NCBI RefSeq assembly: GCF_001641635.1
Contig: NZ_LUUB01000043.1
Coordinates: 34,403-68,795, forward strand
Origin: Bradyrhizobium centrolobii
GTDB lineage: Bacteria > Pseudomonadota > Alphaproteobacteria > Rhizobiales > Xanthobacteraceae
Reading direction: 5' to 3'
Length of the DNA stretch: 34,393 bases
The translations under genes were made by a program, and so were the position numbers. Under the pieces are notes generated by a model. That model saw only the letters and a program-made list of their open reading frames with translations. It ran no database searches and was not told the origin of the DNA. Every line of letters begins with the position of its first letter. The first letter of the stretch is position 1. Shown one piece after another: positions 1-7,018 of the stretch.

Positions 1-270
1 GGTTTCGTCGAGGGCGCCCGCCGGCTTCGACGCGGCCGGGGGCGGCGCCGAGGGCGTTGCGTCCGCGAGCTTCGGCTCAGGCTTTGCCTCGGACTTGGTT
101 TCAACCTTGGCTTCAGCCTTTGGCTCGACCTCCGGCCTGACGGCGCCGGCGACCTCGGTGGTCGATCCGCCTGGCAGCAGACGGCGCAGTTCGGCCGGAC
201 CGATCACCAGCGCGGTTCCAGCCACCGCCAGGACGCAGAATGCAATGAATGCTTTTGACGCGGTTATCAT
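1..270 (-). CDS. Membrane-anchored or secreted protein, N-terminal part only
   Basis: The frame opens at ATG (complement of 268-270) and stays open for 90 codons to the window edge, so the C-terminus is missing. The first 25 or so residues begin MITASKAFIAFCVLAVAGTA and form one hydrophobic signal or anchor segment. A short basic stretch (ELRRLLPGG) follows, then a low-complexity Ala/Pro/Lys/Glu linker of repeated EPKAEAK-like units and a Pro/Ala-rich run. This is the usual layout of a periplasmic protein that carries its functional domain, often peptidoglycan-binding, after a flexible spacer. That domain is not visible here, so no function is assigned. It is divergent from the gene at 460. 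Confidence 0.7.
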   Translation of the reverse strand, partial: MITASKAFIAFCVLAVAGTALVIGPAELRRLLPGGSTTEVAGAVRPEVEPKAEAKVETKSEAKPEPKLADATPSAPPPAASKPAGALDET

Positions 271-459
271 CGAAACTATCCAGCCTTAGTCACAAATCAG
301 CCCACGGCGCAAACCTGCGCCGATTTGCGCTAGCCAGCAAGTCGGCTGATGGGATGAGCGGCGATTTCTGCATTCGCGCCGCTGCGCCATCCGTGAACCC
401 GGAGCGCATCCCCGATGTCAAACCAGCGAGGTTGCACAGCATGTTTTGAGGATTTTTCC

Positions 460-1065
460 GTGATCGCATTTCGCCGCGCCGCACACCAACCGGCACTCGC
501 CTTTGCCCTTGCCTTGAGTCTCGCGGCTTCGCCGGCGCTTTCCGCGTCCGGCCCGCCACCGGGCTTCACCCTGACCGACAATGCCGACCTCGCCTTCACC
601 TCGCCCGACAGCGTCACCAAGCTCGAGCAGTACATGAAGGAGACGCCGGACGACTTTGACGTCAAGTGGCAGGCCTGGGCCCGGCACGGCGAGCAGATGA
701 CCGAACTGAAGCCGGAGCAAGGCTATCCGGCCGGCTTCCGCTTCACCAACGATTCGCAATGGCCGGTGCGGATGCAGAAGACCGGCTCGGGCGAGCAGGA
801 CCTCTATCTCTACCACCTCGAGAAGGGGGCCTTCGTGAGCGCGACGAGGAAGTCGCTCGGCGATCTCGCCTGGGCCTATTTCTACAGCCGGCCGGACGCC
901 TCTGGCTACCCGAGATGGCTCGCCCCCACAAAAATCTCGAAAACAACCCCATGCAAAGTAGGACCGCAGGGTGGGGTGGCGAAGCGTAACCCACCCTACC
1001 GGACTGTCTTTCCGCCGATTCACGCAACCAACACTCTGATTCCGCTCCGATTCATGTTTCCCTAA
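460..1065 (+). CDS. Secreted hypothetical protein with repeat-derived C-terminus
   Basis: I choose the GTG at 460 because GAGGA (448-452) sits 7 bases upstream and translation then begins directly with a signal peptide: basic start (IAFRR), hydrophobic core (LAFALALSLAA), Ala-x-Ala-type cleavage region near SPALSAS. An upstream in-frame ATG at 415 would put 15 polar residues before it. The mature part (GPPPGFTLTDNADLAFTSPD onward) is soluble and rich in aromatic and acidic residues; I do not recognise the family. From about residue 157 (nt 929) the reading frame enters a dispersed palindromic repeat, and the last 45 or so residues (KISKTTPCKVGPQGG onward) look like translated repeat and intergenic DNA. 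The native C-terminus has probably been replaced, so the gene may be a remnant. Confidence 0.6.
   Translation: MIAFRRAAHQPALAFALALSLAASPALSASGPPPGFTLTDNADLAFTSPDSVTKLEQYMKETPDDFDVKWQAWARHGEQMTELKPEQGYPAGFRFTNDSQWPVRMQKTGSGEQDLYLYHLEKGAFVSATRKSLGDLAWAYFYSRPDASGYPRWLAPTKISKTTPCKVGPQGGVAKRNPPYRTVFPPIHATNTLIPLRFMFP
929..1000. repeat. Dispersed palindromic repeat inside the 460-1065 reading frame
   Basis: The stretch contains inverted arms (GCAGGGTGGGGT near 966-977 and AACCCACCCTACC at 988-1000) separated by a short GAAGCG-containing loop. The same GGGTGGG...CCCACCCTAC pattern recurs in this window at 9368-9460 and 12590-12682. The preceding AAAATCTCGAAAACAACCCC block looks to me like part of the same mobile-type unit as seen in Bradyrhizobium genomes; that last point is recollection, not shown by this window. 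Confidence 0.6.
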
Positions 1066-1126
1066 CCGTCACTGGTAACGGGGTCTTGTCGGTTTTGCTG
1101 CATCTTGCATCCCACGGGAGGGCTGG

Positions 1127-3790
1127 ATGGGCACATCAATCCGATGGACCGCGCGCATGCGCGCGCTGCTCCGCCGCTGGCGCGGGGCGCCTCTGACGTG
1201 GCTGATCGTCGGCGGCTTCGTGCTGATGGCCGCAACGGCGGTCGGCACCGCGCTCACCGTCGACCGCTTCCGGCAGAACGCGATCGAAAGCGGCCGCGAC
1301 AGCCTGGAAAGCGCGGTGCGGCTGCTGGCGCGGCATTTCGACCGCGAGTTCGAGGATTTCGCGGTACTGCAGAAGAGCGTCATCACCGAGCTCGAAAGCC
1401 ATGGCATCGCATCCGCGGACGTGTTCCGCAGCGAGATGGGCACGCTCGCCGTGCACGAGGTGCTGCGCACCAAGGCCAGCGGCTGGTCCGACGTCGCCGG
1501 CGCCAACGTGTTCGATTCCAAGGGCGTGCTGATCAATTCGTCGAAGCGCTGGCCGGTCGCCGATATCTCGGTCGCCGACCGCGCCTATTTCAATCGCCTC
1601 AAGAATGACCCGGCCTCGCAGGAAGAGGTCGAGGTCGTCCCCGGTCGGCTCGGCAAAGGGCCGGCGATCGTGTTCGCGCGGCGCGTGTCCGGTCCGCATG
1701 GCGAATTCCTTGGGCTGGTCTCGCGTGCGATCACACCGGAGCAGCTCGAATCGTTCTTCGGATCGACCGGGCTCGGCGAGGAATCCTCGATCGCGATGCA
1801 CCACCAGAACGGCCAGCTGCTCGCGCGCGTTCCGCATGTCGATGCGATGATCGGGCAGAATTACCGCAAGGGGCCGCCCGAGCAGATGGCCGTGTTCGAG
1901 CGCACCTTCGTCACCACACAGCTCGCAAGCCCGATCGACGGCAAGGACCGCATCGTCGCCTCGCGTCTTCTGACCGGCGAACCGCTGGTCGTGGTCGCGA
2001 CCAAGTCGCTGGACGCGACGCTCGCCACCTGGCGCACGCAAACCAAGTTCTTCGTCACCGTCGCCGTGCTGTCGATCGCGCTGCTCGTGCTCACGCTGTA
2101 CCTGATCTTCCGCCAGATGACGCACAGGCTCTCGGTGGAGAAGCAGCGGCTCGACACCGCGATGAACACCATGACGCAGGGCCTCCTGATGTTCGACCAG
2201 GACGAGCGGCTCATCGTCTGCAACCGCCGCTACGTCGAGATGTACAGGCTGTCGACCGACGTGGTGAAACCCGGCGCCTATTTCCGCGACGTGATCCAGC
2301 ATCGTTACGACACCGGCTCGTTCCACGGCGACGTCGATTCCTATTGCGACAGCATTTTGGACAATGTCGGGCGCACGCAGAGCGCCGTCGTGGAGACCGC
2401 CGACGGCCGCCTGATCGAAATCAAGAACCAGCCCGGCGCCGCCGGCGGCTGGCTCGCGACCCATGACGACGTCACCGAGCGCATCCGCGCGGACGAGCGC
2501 ATCGCGCATATGGCGCATTACGACGCGCTGACCGACCTGCCGAACCGCGTGCTGATGCGCGGGCATCTGGAGCGGCGCGTGGCAGAGCTCGCCGAGGGCA
2601 AGCCGTTCGCGATCCTCTACATCGACGTCGACGAGTTCAAGGGCATCAACGACTCGCTCGGCCACGAGGTCGGCGACGAGCTGTTGCGCCAGGTCGCGAA
2701 CCGCCTGCGCGCCTGTGTCAGCGGCAACGACCTCGTCGCGCGGCTCGGCGGCGACGAGTTCGCCATCATCAAGGCCGGCAGCAGCGATCAGGCCGAGCTG
2801 ACAGCCCTGGCGGAGCAGATCCTGAATTCGCTGCGCACGCCCGTGGACTGCAAAGGCCAGGAGATCCCGACCGACGCCAGCATCGGGATTGCGATCGCGC
2901 CCGACCACGGCGACAATCTCGACGACCTGCTCAAGCGCGCCGATCTTGCGATGTATGCGGCGAAAACCGAGGGTCGCGGCACCTTCCGTTTCTTCGTCCC
3001 CGAATACGACGCCAAGGCCAGGCAGCGGCGGCAGCTCGAGCTCGATCTGCGGCAGGCGCTCGCCCGCGGCGAGTTCGAGGTGCATTACCAGCCGCTGGTC
3101 GATCTGGCGGCCAATGTGGTGACGGGATGCGAGGCGCTGCTGCGCTGGCGCCATCCGGAGCGCGGCATGGTCTCGCCGGCGGAGTTCATTCCCGTCGCCG
3201 AAGACACCGGATTGATCGGCGAGATCGGCGAATGGGTGCTGAAGCAGGCCTGCACCGAGGCGGCCTCCTGGCCCGGCCAGATCCACGTCGCGGTCAACGT
3301 CTCGCCGGTGCAGTTCCGGTCCAAGACGCTGGCGCTGAAGGTCGCCGCTGCTCTTGCGGAATCAGGCCTCGCACCGGGACGGCTCGAGCTCGAGATCACC
3401 GAAACGGTCCTCATCCGCGACGACGAGGAGGCGCTGACGATCCTCCAGCAGCTTCGCGAACTCGGCGTGCGCATCGCGCTCGACGATTTCGGCACCGGCT
3501 ATTCGTCGCTGAGCTATCTGCACCGCTTCCCCTTCGACAAGATCAAGATCGACCGCAGCTTCATCAGCGACATCGGCGAGCCCGAGGACTCCTCTCCGAT
3601 CGTCCAGGCGGTGGTGCACATGGCCGCAGCCCGCCACATGGCGACGACGGCGGAAGGCGTCGAGACCGAGGCGCAGCGCGAGGTGCTGCGGCAGCTCGGA
3701 TGCAGCCAGATGCAGGGCTGGCTGTTCAGCCCGGCCGTACCTGCGGCAAAGCTGAAACAGTTGCTGTCGGCGCAGGCGGCCGCGGCTTAG
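1127..3790 (+). CDS. Cache-PAS-GGDEF-EAL cyclic-di-GMP synthase/phosphodiesterase
   Basis: This is an 887-residue inner-membrane signalling protein. Start at ATG 1127 with GGGAGG 7 bases upstream. A transmembrane helix at about 22-44 is followed by a periplasmic double-Cache-like sensor (about 50-300), a second helix (about 307-330) and a cytoplasmic PAS domain (about 337-450). A GGDEF domain (about 457-620) has an intact GGDEF motif at 541-545. The EAL domain (about 640-880) has EALLRW at 669 and conserved NVSPVQF, ELEITE, DDFGTGYSSL, KIKIDRSF and EGVETEAQ blocks. All expected EAL metal and catalytic residues appear present, so both synthesis and breakdown of c-di-GMP are possible. The inhibitory I-site (RxxD five residues before GGDEF) reads SGND, so product inhibition is probably lost. 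It stands alone, with no co-transcribed partner. A PilZ protein lies elsewhere at 29841. Confidence 0.95.
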   Translation: MGTSIRWTARMRALLRRWRGAPLTWLIVGGFVLMAATAVGTALTVDRFRQNAIESGRDSLESAVRLLARHFDREFEDFAVLQKSVITELESHGIASADVFRSEMGTLAVHEVLRTKASGWSDVAGANVFDSKGVLINSSKRWPVADISVADRAYFNRLKNDPASQEEVEVVPGRLGKGPAIVFARRVSGPHGEFLGLVSRAITPEQLESFFGSTGLGEESSIAMHHQNGQLLARVPHVDAMIGQNYRKGPPEQMAVFERTFVTTQLASPIDGKDRIVASRLLTGEPLVVVATKSLDATLATWRTQTKFFVTVAVLSIALLVLTLYLIFRQMTHRLSVEKQRLDTAMNTMTQGLLMFDQDERLIVCNRRYVEMYRLSTDVVKPGAYFRDVIQHRYDTGSFHGDVDSYCDSILDNVGRTQSAVVETADGRLIEIKNQPGAAGGWLATHDDVTERIRADERIAHMAHYDALTDLPNRVLMRGHLERRVAELAEGKPFAILYIDVDEFKGINDSLGHEVGDELLRQVANRLRACVSGNDLVARLGGDEFAIIKAGSSDQAELTALAEQILNSLRTPVDCKGQEIPTDASIGIAIAPDHGDNLDDLLKRADLAMYAAKTEGRGTFRFFVPEYDAKARQRRQLELDLRQALARGEFEVHYQPLVDLAANVVTGCEALLRWRHPERGMVSPAEFIPVAEDTGLIGEIGEWVLKQACTEAASWPGQIHVAVNVSPVQFRSKTLALKVAAALAESGLAPGRLELEITETVLIRDDEEALTILQQLRELGVRIALDDFGTGYSSLSYLHRFPFDKIKIDRSFISDIGEPEDSSPIVQAVVHMAAARHMATTAEGVETEAQREVLRQLGCSQMQGWLFSPAVPAAKLKQLLSAQAAAA

Positions 3791-4162
3791 CGCGCGTACT
3801 CGTCCCCGGCGCCCGGCATCGGCGATGGTCCGCATGTCCCTCCGAAGCGCAAAGCGAGTCCATCCGCGCGTCCGCCTTGGGCCCAACAGGCGACATTGGG
3901 AAGCCGCCAACTGAGGTGACCTTTACATTGGTGTCCGCAGCTCGCTGTTGATCCAACCCGTGCTCTTTTCGGCCTTCATCGGAGCGGGCTCAATGCGGAC
4001 ATGCCCGCCAACTCGATGCTGTCCCAAGTAGGACACCAGCGAAACCGAATTAGGACACTGCGGCAAGTCCGAGTTAAGCCGGCTGCTCGGTCGCATATGG
4101 CGCGGCCCCAGTGCATGTTGGTGTGCCTGGACCAGCGTAAGCGTTGGCTGGTCCGACAACTT

Positions 4163-4200
4163 GGCCTCAGCTCACCCCCCCCGAGTTGGGGCCTTTTGTT
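4163..4200 (+). terminator. Possible intrinsic terminator, plus strand
   Basis: GGCCTCA at 4163-4169 can pair with TGGGGCC at 4187-4193 (one G-T pair) across a C-rich loop, followed directly by TTTTGTT. No clear upstream gene ends here; it could close a short or untranslated transcript. Confidence 0.4.
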
Positions 4201-4210
4201 AATTGGGAAT

Positions 4211-4251
4211 TAAAAACGCCGCCCGCTTAAACGAAGCGCAGGCGGCGGTTT
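4211..4251 (-). terminator. Possible intrinsic terminator, minus strand
   Basis: CGCCGCC (4217-4223) pairs with GGCGGCG (4241-4247), and short A/T arms extend the stem outward. Read on the minus strand the hairpin is followed by TTTTTAATT. No minus-strand gene is seen upstream of it, so the transcript it would end is unknown. Confidence 0.35.
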
Positions 4252-4436
4252 ACCAGCCCCGTGGCGCGAAGTCGGCGATAGGTCCCTTAGCGGAGTTCCC
4301 GAGACAAGCCCGATTCTCTCTCTGGTAGATGACCATATGCCGCACAACCTATTAAGCAACTGTTAGGAAATGCTATCCCAAATGGCATCAGCCATCAACG
4401 ACAACTTTACCGAGTTCCATCGCCCGGAACAAGCAC

Positions 4437-5363
4437 ATGAATGTACCCGCTCTCCTGATCGCAGCGACCTTTGGCGCAGCATTCCTTGCGGTGGAGTATA
4501 AGTGGTACTACCAGCCCGACACGATCAATCTAGATGCCGTGATCAGCACCTTCTCCACAGAACACATGAAGGCTCGCGCGGCAGTTCGGCATGTGCTGAT
4601 CGATCCGGATTCGGCAAAATTCAACGCATTACGTTCAGTCGAGGCAGACGCGGCGAGATATGTTTGCGGCGCTGTCAAAGCCAGAGATAAGTCCGGCCAA
4701 TTTGTCGATGCGGCGTTCGTTTATGCTGCGGCCGTTGACTATGCTCGCATCGATGACGGCGGCCGGATCACGCACCAGCACTCGGGGTTCAGACCTTGCC
4801 CGACTGAGGAGGACAAGGTCGCGCAGCAGGGGCCGGCTCTATCACCCGGCGTGTTGTCCGTCGTGAAAACCGTTCAGAAGGTCGCCCCCCCAGCCGACAC
4901 GTCAGCCGTGTCGGCTCGGACAACGCTTGGCTCGGCGGGCGGAACGTCGTCCAGCGGGACGATAGAGCAACAGGTCCGCCAGTTGGCCGCGCAGACCGTC
5001 CCATCTGATTTGGCAAGTGGACAGCAAGCAAATCCGACGATGAAGCGTGGGCTTGGCAATGAACGTCAGTGGCGAGTTGATCAGCCTCCGGTCGCATGGC
5101 CCACGTTCCCTCCAGATCACCCACTGGCGAGGTCAACCCGGAAACGAACCCCATCCGAAGCACTAGCTTCAGCGGAAGACGTGGAAGAGCGCTGGAAGCA
5201 AGCGGAATCGTCCGGAAACATCACGATGCGTCCCTCATCGGAAGAAATCCAAGAGGCCTGTCGAGCGCTACTTACGATCGATCCCAAAGACACCGAATAT
5301 CGAAAAGCCTGGGCAGCGTTCTTGCAATTACAAGAAATAGACCGCGCCATTGCGATGAAATGA
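4437..5363 (+). CDS. Hypothetical membrane-anchored protein, 308 aa
   Basis: The protein starts with a single hydrophobic segment (about residues 2-20, PALLIAATFGAAFLAVEY), probably an uncleaved anchor. Residues about 45-110 resemble the small domain found in phage-like and periplasmic hypothetical proteins: an amphipathic helix, a DPDSAKFNALRS turn, a YVCGAVKARDKSGQF strand region with one Cys, then FVYAAAVD. The rest (about 125-308) is Ser/Thr/Pro/Gln-rich and looks disordered, with an acidic helix at the C-terminus. ATG 4437 is the first start before the anchor, but no strong ribosome-binding site precedes it. G+C and codon use are less extreme than in neighbours, which fits accessory DNA. 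No function is assigned. Confidence 0.6.
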   Translation: MNVPALLIAATFGAAFLAVEYKWYYQPDTINLDAVISTFSTEHMKARAAVRHVLIDPDSAKFNALRSVEADAARYVCGAVKARDKSGQFVDAAFVYAAAVDYARIDDGGRITHQHSGFRPCPTEEDKVAQQGPALSPGVLSVVKTVQKVAPPADTSAVSARTTLGSAGGTSSSGTIEQQVRQLAAQTVPSDLASGQQANPTMKRGLGNERQWRVDQPPVAWPTFPPDHPLARSTRKRTPSEALASAEDVEERWKQAESSGNITMRPSSEEIQEACRALLTIDPKDTEYRKAWAAFLQLQEIDRAIAMK

Positions 5364-5664
5364 AACTGGAATCGCGAAAAACTTAGTTGGCTTGGTGGAG
5401 GTCCGTTTCGTGACCACCATCAAAGCTGAAGCAATCGCTCTCGGAGCAGGCGGCGGCCGCCGCCTGAGGCCGGTTCCCCCTGCGTCGCGGGCAGTGGTCC
5501 GCCCGCAGTTCCCGGAAAATAGGATCAAACGCCGGGCCTTGCAGTTATCGCTCCGCTGAGACGGCCGGAACCTCGGCCGCGGGCATCCTTCAACACCGCA
5601 TCACGCGCATCGCAGACGGCCGCGTCTGCGCTTCTGCGCGCATGCGCATATCGAGCGAGGCGAC
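5364..5664. other. 301-base spacer, G+C-rich, no clear gene
   Basis: The spacer contains a GGCGGCGGCCGCCGCC palindrome near 5450-5466 and one weak short frame (separate entry at 5410-5559). Nothing else is recognised. A conventional promoter is not evident before the gene at 5665. Confidence 0.4.
5410..5559 (+). CDS. Possible 49-residue small protein
   Basis: A GTG at 5410 is preceded by an unusually good GGTGGAGG (5394-5401) at 8 bases. The frame reads TTIKAEAIALGAGGGRRLR and ends in a basic tail before TGA at 5557-5559. The start signal is the only real support. Composition is Arg/Pro/Ala-rich, as expected for random high-GC translation, so this could easily be chance. Confidence 0.25.
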   Translation: MTTIKAEAIALGAGGGRRLRPVPPASRAVVRPQFPENRIKRRALQLSLR

Positions 5665-6024
5665 ATGACGATCGTAATCTCCCGGATGATCCCTCTCGTT
5701 GCGGCGGCAATCATGATCTGCGCGCCCGCAGATGCCCGCGACGATGGCCGCTATGCGAACTCTCCCCTCAAGGGCTGGTTCGAGAGTCTGCACAGCAAAG
5801 CCGGAGGCCCCTGCTGCGCGGACGCCGACGGCACGGCCCTCGACGACCTCGACTGGGACACGAGAGATGGACATTACCGCGTCCGGCTTCAGGGCGAGTG
5901 GATCGAGGTGCCCGACGACGCCGTGATCACCGAGCCGAACCGCGCCGGCCGCACCATCGTCTGGCCCTATTACGTCAACGGCCGCGCGATGATCCGCTGC
6001 TTCATGCCGGGCAGCATGACGTAG
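5665..6024 (+). CDS. Small secreted hypothetical protein, 119 aa
   Basis: ATG 5665 follows GCGAGG at 5655-5660. The N-terminus is a signal peptide (TIVISRMIPLVAAAIMICAPADA, cleavage after ADA near residue 24). The mature 95 residues begin RDDGRYANSPLKGWFESL and carry a CC pair at residues 50-51 (GGPCCADADG) and one Cys near the C-terminus (MIRCFMPG), so disulfide formation in the periplasm is plausible. The middle part (GHYRVRLQGEWIEVPDDAVI) suggests a small beta-rich fold. I recognise this as the type of short, conserved periplasmic protein common in rhizobial genomes (a KGWFESL start followed by a CC pair), but its function is unknown to me. Confidence 0.8.
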   Translation: MTIVISRMIPLVAAAIMICAPADARDDGRYANSPLKGWFESLHSKAGGPCCADADGTALDDLDWDTRDGHYRVRLQGEWIEVPDDAVITEPNRAGRTIVWPYYVNGRAMIRCFMPGSMT

Positions 6025-6082
6025 ATCGGGTTCCTCAGAGGAAAGCGCGATCAGATATTGAGTGCAGTTCTGCCGCCCGGAT

Positions 6083-6115
6083 GTCCACCCCTCCCCAGCG
6101 GGGAGAGGTGAAGTA
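6083..6115. repeat. Short GC-rich hairpin repeat
   Basis: CACCCCTCCCC and GGGGAGAGGTG form a near-perfect stem around an AGC loop. It resembles the CTCCCC...GGGGAG hairpin at about 14920-14938. Without a T-run it may act as a transcript 3' end stabiliser rather than a classical terminator. Confidence 0.45.
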
Positions 6116-6159
6116 AGCGCCTCGGCTTGTCCCGGTTGATCGCGCTCAACACGCGGCGT

Positions 6160-6282
6160 TCACATCTGCCGTCTGGCGGCACTCACTTCGGCGAATTCGG
6201 AGTCGGGATGGCTGACGATGGTGGCGAACATGATGCCGCTGATGATCAGCGACCAGGCGGTGTCCCAATAGATCCAAAACAT
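6160..6282 (-). CDS. 40-residue small membrane protein
   Basis: On the minus strand, CGGAGG (complement of 6290-6295) lies 7 bases before an ATG (6280-6282). The frame runs 40 codons to TGA (6160-6162). The protein starts MFWIYWDTAWSLIISGIMFA and is one aromatic-rich hydrophobic helix (residues about 2-23), followed by a polar tail (HPDSEFAEVSAARRQM). An aromatic, Trp-rich transmembrane start, a canonical ribosome-binding site and a length below usual gene-calling thresholds suggest a genuine small protein that automated annotation tends to miss. Function is unknown; small single-span proteins often modulate a larger membrane complex, but nothing here identifies a partner. Confidence 0.55.
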   Translation of the reverse strand: MFWIYWDTAWSLIISGIMFATIVSHPDSEFAEVSAARRQM

Positions 6283-6720
6283 GTGCCAGCCTCCGTTTCA
6301 GTGTCCTCCGCCCGCGGGATCAGGGTAACGGCAGAACACGGCGGCCGTTCCCATTGCGATTGCGGCTCGGCATGACAAGTGCGGGCGCAGCGCGGCGCTA
6401 TTTTCCGTTGGTCGGCGGCGGCCCGCGATCGGTTTGACCGGTGTGGCGCTTTGCCACGATATCTTGATCGCGCGGACCCTTGCGCGGGCGTGGCGGTGGC
6501 TTGGGCTGGCCGGCCTGGCCGCCATGCTTGCCGACCGTGTCGGGCTGGCCTTCGAGATCGTTTTCGCAAGGCACGCCGTTTCAATGCGCGCGCGGCATTG
6601 GTTCGCAATCGCGTGAGCGCTTTCGGTGTGAACGAGTTCATACGAACGCCGCCTTTTGCAGTGCACTATCATTCGCGCGCCTCTCGCGCATCACATCTTC
6701 GACGAACGGATTTTGGCCTG
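6283..6720. other. 438-base region with no supported gene
   Basis: Open frames on both strands here are Arg-rich and lack start signals, typical of high-GC shadow frames. A plus-strand frame at 6434-6616 includes a hydrophobic stretch (LARAWRWLGLAGLAAMLA), but it has no ribosome-binding site and was not accepted. The 5' leader of the small gene at 6160-6282 must start within this stretch. Confidence 0.4.
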
Positions 6721-6858
6721 ATGCGCAAACGACTTGTGGCCTGGACCATCCTGACTTCCGCCCTGGTTGCGGTCGCCGTGTGGACCGTGCTCGGGCCACC
6801 CGAACATCCCGGCAGCCCGCATTTGCCTTCGCGCAGCCTCGAAGCGGCGGTGCGATAG
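6721..6858 (+). CDS. Possible 45-residue single-span membrane protein
   Basis: ATG 6721 opens a 45-codon frame: a basic start (MRKRLVAW), one hydrophobic helix (TILTSALVAVAVWTVLG), then a polar Pro/His/Ser tail ending EAAVR. The positive-inside start and clean helix favour a real protein. The lack of a good Shine-Dalgarno sequence counts against it. It lies 160 bases before the lactonase-like gene and shows no functional link. Confidence 0.35.
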   Translation: MRKRLVAWTILTSALVAVAVWTVLGPPEHPGSPHLPSRSLEAAVR

Positions 6859-7018
6859 CAGCCGTCTCCCCTCGCCCCCGCTTGTGGCAGCGACCGCCAC
6901 CGATGCAATTTCGGCATCGATCGATCCCAACTGGAATTTGGTGCAGCAGCGCCCGGCTCGCTATCCTCGCCGCAAAACGACAATGCCGCCATCAGGCACG
7001 ATCGATCAGGAGGAGCCC

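Larger units (their letters stand above)
3791..4436. other. 646-base gene-poor region with degenerate repeat and hairpins
   Basis: No convincing gene is seen on either strand. On the minus strand at about 3830-3920 a degenerate frame reads MSPVGPKADARMDSL, resembling the short dispersed MSAFGPKRT-like reading frames often left in Bradyrhizobium intergenic DNA; this is recollection of a pattern only. A perfect 8-bp hairpin (GGACCAGC ... GCTGGTCC) lies at 4129-4154. Two terminator-like hairpins follow at 4163-4200 and 4211-4251. Base composition is visibly lower in G+C than the flanking upstream gene. Confidence 0.4.

Noticed and set aside
1136..3286. A 716-codon open frame antisense to the GGDEF-EAL gene
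   Set aside because: It is Arg/His/Asp-rich with no domain and mirrors the third-position G/C bias of the real gene on the other strand; similar long antisense frames occur at 15001-16716, 18434-20752 and 25849-27822.
4129..4154. Possible tRNA or structured RNA around the GGACCAGC hairpin
   Set aside because: Only one stem is seen; no cloverleaf, anticodon arm or CCA end can be drawn.
3923..4159. Minus-strand hypothetical protein in the gap
   Set aside because: Composition resembles degenerate repeat-derived frames; no ribosome-binding site or recognisable domain.
6246..6641. 131-codon minus-strand frame over the small protein gene
   Set aside because: It is strongly Arg/Ala-rich, in a different frame from the 40-residue gene, and has no start signal.
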